This document shows positions 63,582-64,000 of a DNA stretch of 64,000 nucleotides, in pieces. The notes beneath the pieces were generated by a model. It worked only from the letters and a program-made list of their open reading frames with translations. It searched no databases and had not been told where the DNA came from. The stretch spans positions 496,001 through 560,000 of the forward strand of contig CANKYU010000003.1 in the NCBI GenBank assembly GCA_947488295.1, given 5' to 3'. Each line of letters starts with the position of its first letter. The stretch's first letter is position 1. This stretch comes from an uncultured Anderseniella sp. (GTDB lineage Bacteria > Pseudomonadota > Alphaproteobacteria > Rhizobiales > Aestuariivirgaceae). Made by a program: the position numbers and the translations under genes.

Positions 63582-63953
63582 ATGGAAAACAATCCGCTGG
63601 ATAGCTTTTCGCTCTGGATCGTGGTCGTTGACTACGCGCTTGGTGTTGTCATGTGGACGCTGATCGGGCGCGCTGCCATGAACATCTTTCTTGCAGAAGA
63701 CTCCGACTTCTTTTTCATGAAGGTGTTCGTGAAGTCCACAGACCCGATCATCAGGTTCTTCGCACCTGTCACGCCGGGCTTCCTGATCAAACCGCTGGTG
63801 CCGCTGTTCGTGGCCTGGTTCTTTTACATGGTCCGGTTTTACCTGATGCCGTGGCTGCTCGGTTACTCGGTCATGGGCATGCTGTCGTTTCCGCTGGAAG
63901 GCGAGATAGCGCGCATGCTCTACAGCCTTTTCACAGGCAATTCCGCCCCATGA
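63582..63953 (+). CDS. Small membrane protein, YggT-like
   Basis: The 123-residue protein has three or so hydrophobic segments and a central VKSTDPIIRFFAPVTPGFLIKPLVPLFVAWFF that resembles the YggT family (helix, DP-x-x-R, Pro-rich turn, helix). Its role is unknown. ATG 63582 is chosen over an in-frame TTG at 63573. It lies after a terminator and so has its own promoter. Confidence 0.7.
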   Translation: MENNPLDSFSLWIVVVDYALGVVMWTLIGRAAMNIFLAEDSDFFFMKVFVKSTDPIIRFFAPVTPGFLIKPLVPLFVAWFFYMVRFYLMPWLLGYSVMGMLSFPLEGEIARMLYSLFTGNSAP

Positions 63954-64000
63954 GCTATGGTTGCGGATGCAAAAAAGCAGCCCGCGTTCAGTAAGGAACG

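Noticed and set aside
63950..63994. 14-codon frame with ATGA overlap after the YggT-like gene (GCGCKKAARV)
   Set aside because: Too short and close to the window edge to judge; no family known to me.
1..64000. tRNA, rRNA, IS elements, phage genes, replication origin
   Set aside because: I looked for transposase-like proteins, cloverleaf-like repeats with CCA ends and conserved rRNA stretches and saw none.

Overview
The window reads as chromosomal DNA of an alphaproteobacterium, most likely of the Hyphomicrobiales (Rhizobiales) type. The evidence is gene content: a full hopanoid locus with dxs, hpnO/hpnN/hpnH and hpnC/hpnD/hpnE/shc; Rhizobiales-style short psd beside pssA; an Anbu (ancestral proteasome) operon; and a gamma-glutamyl-putrescine/polyamine locus. 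The DNA is GC-rich, coding is dense, and start/stop overlaps (ATGA, TGATG) are common. I saw no rRNA, tRNA, insertion sequence, phage gene or CRISPR array. The window cuts a transporter gene at the left edge.

Layout. 0-9 kb: end of a DMT/EamA permease, a LOG-family hydrolase, a long LysM protein, a PCu(A)C copper chaperone divergent from an ArsR regulator with a 10-bp-arm palindrome between them, an Atm1-type ABC exporter, then psd-pssA-arsC-arsH. 9-14 kb: a PadR-MFP-RND efflux operon on the minus strand. 14-28 kb: hopanoid synthesis in two opposed blocks (hpnO-hpnN-hpnH on plus; hpnG and dxs-hpnD-hpnE-shc on minus), with hpnC at the end of the next operon. 28-32.7 kb: ATP-grasp, alpha-E, transglutaminase and Anbu genes, then an alpha/beta hydrolase and hpnC, closely packed. 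33-45 kb: polyamine uptake and breakdown (class III aminotransferase, four-gene ABC importer, agmatinase, PuuB-like oxidase, two PuuA-like ligases), interrupted by a TauE/SafE permease and an orphan Flp pilin.

46-50 kb is the most unusual part. A minus-strand group encodes a His-rich cytoplasmic protein, an exported SUMF1/FGE-fold protein, an exported 87-residue Cys-rich peptide made of CNPC units, and, after a strong terminator, a 473-residue exported protein carrying 41 NPC units fused to a cytochrome P460-type domain. The two CNPC proteins share a near-identical leader, and a 14-nt DNA motif recurs about 100 nt upstream of each. I propose this as a candidate undescribed system in which an exported SUMF1-fold enzyme acts on, or matures, periplasmic Cys-Pro repeat proteins that bind metal or serve a P460 haem protein. 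The function is inference.

50-64 kb: an L,D-transpeptidase, a Pro/Gln/Ala-rich membrane protein, acetate/acetyl-phosphate genes (pta, ackA, a TauE-type permease), an rtcB-prfH RNA-repair/ribosome-rescue pair, and an acetate-symporter locus (DUF4212 small subunit, SSS symporter) divergent from an unknown gene and a DnaQ exonuclease-CBS-DUF294 fusion. A small YggT-like membrane protein closes the window.
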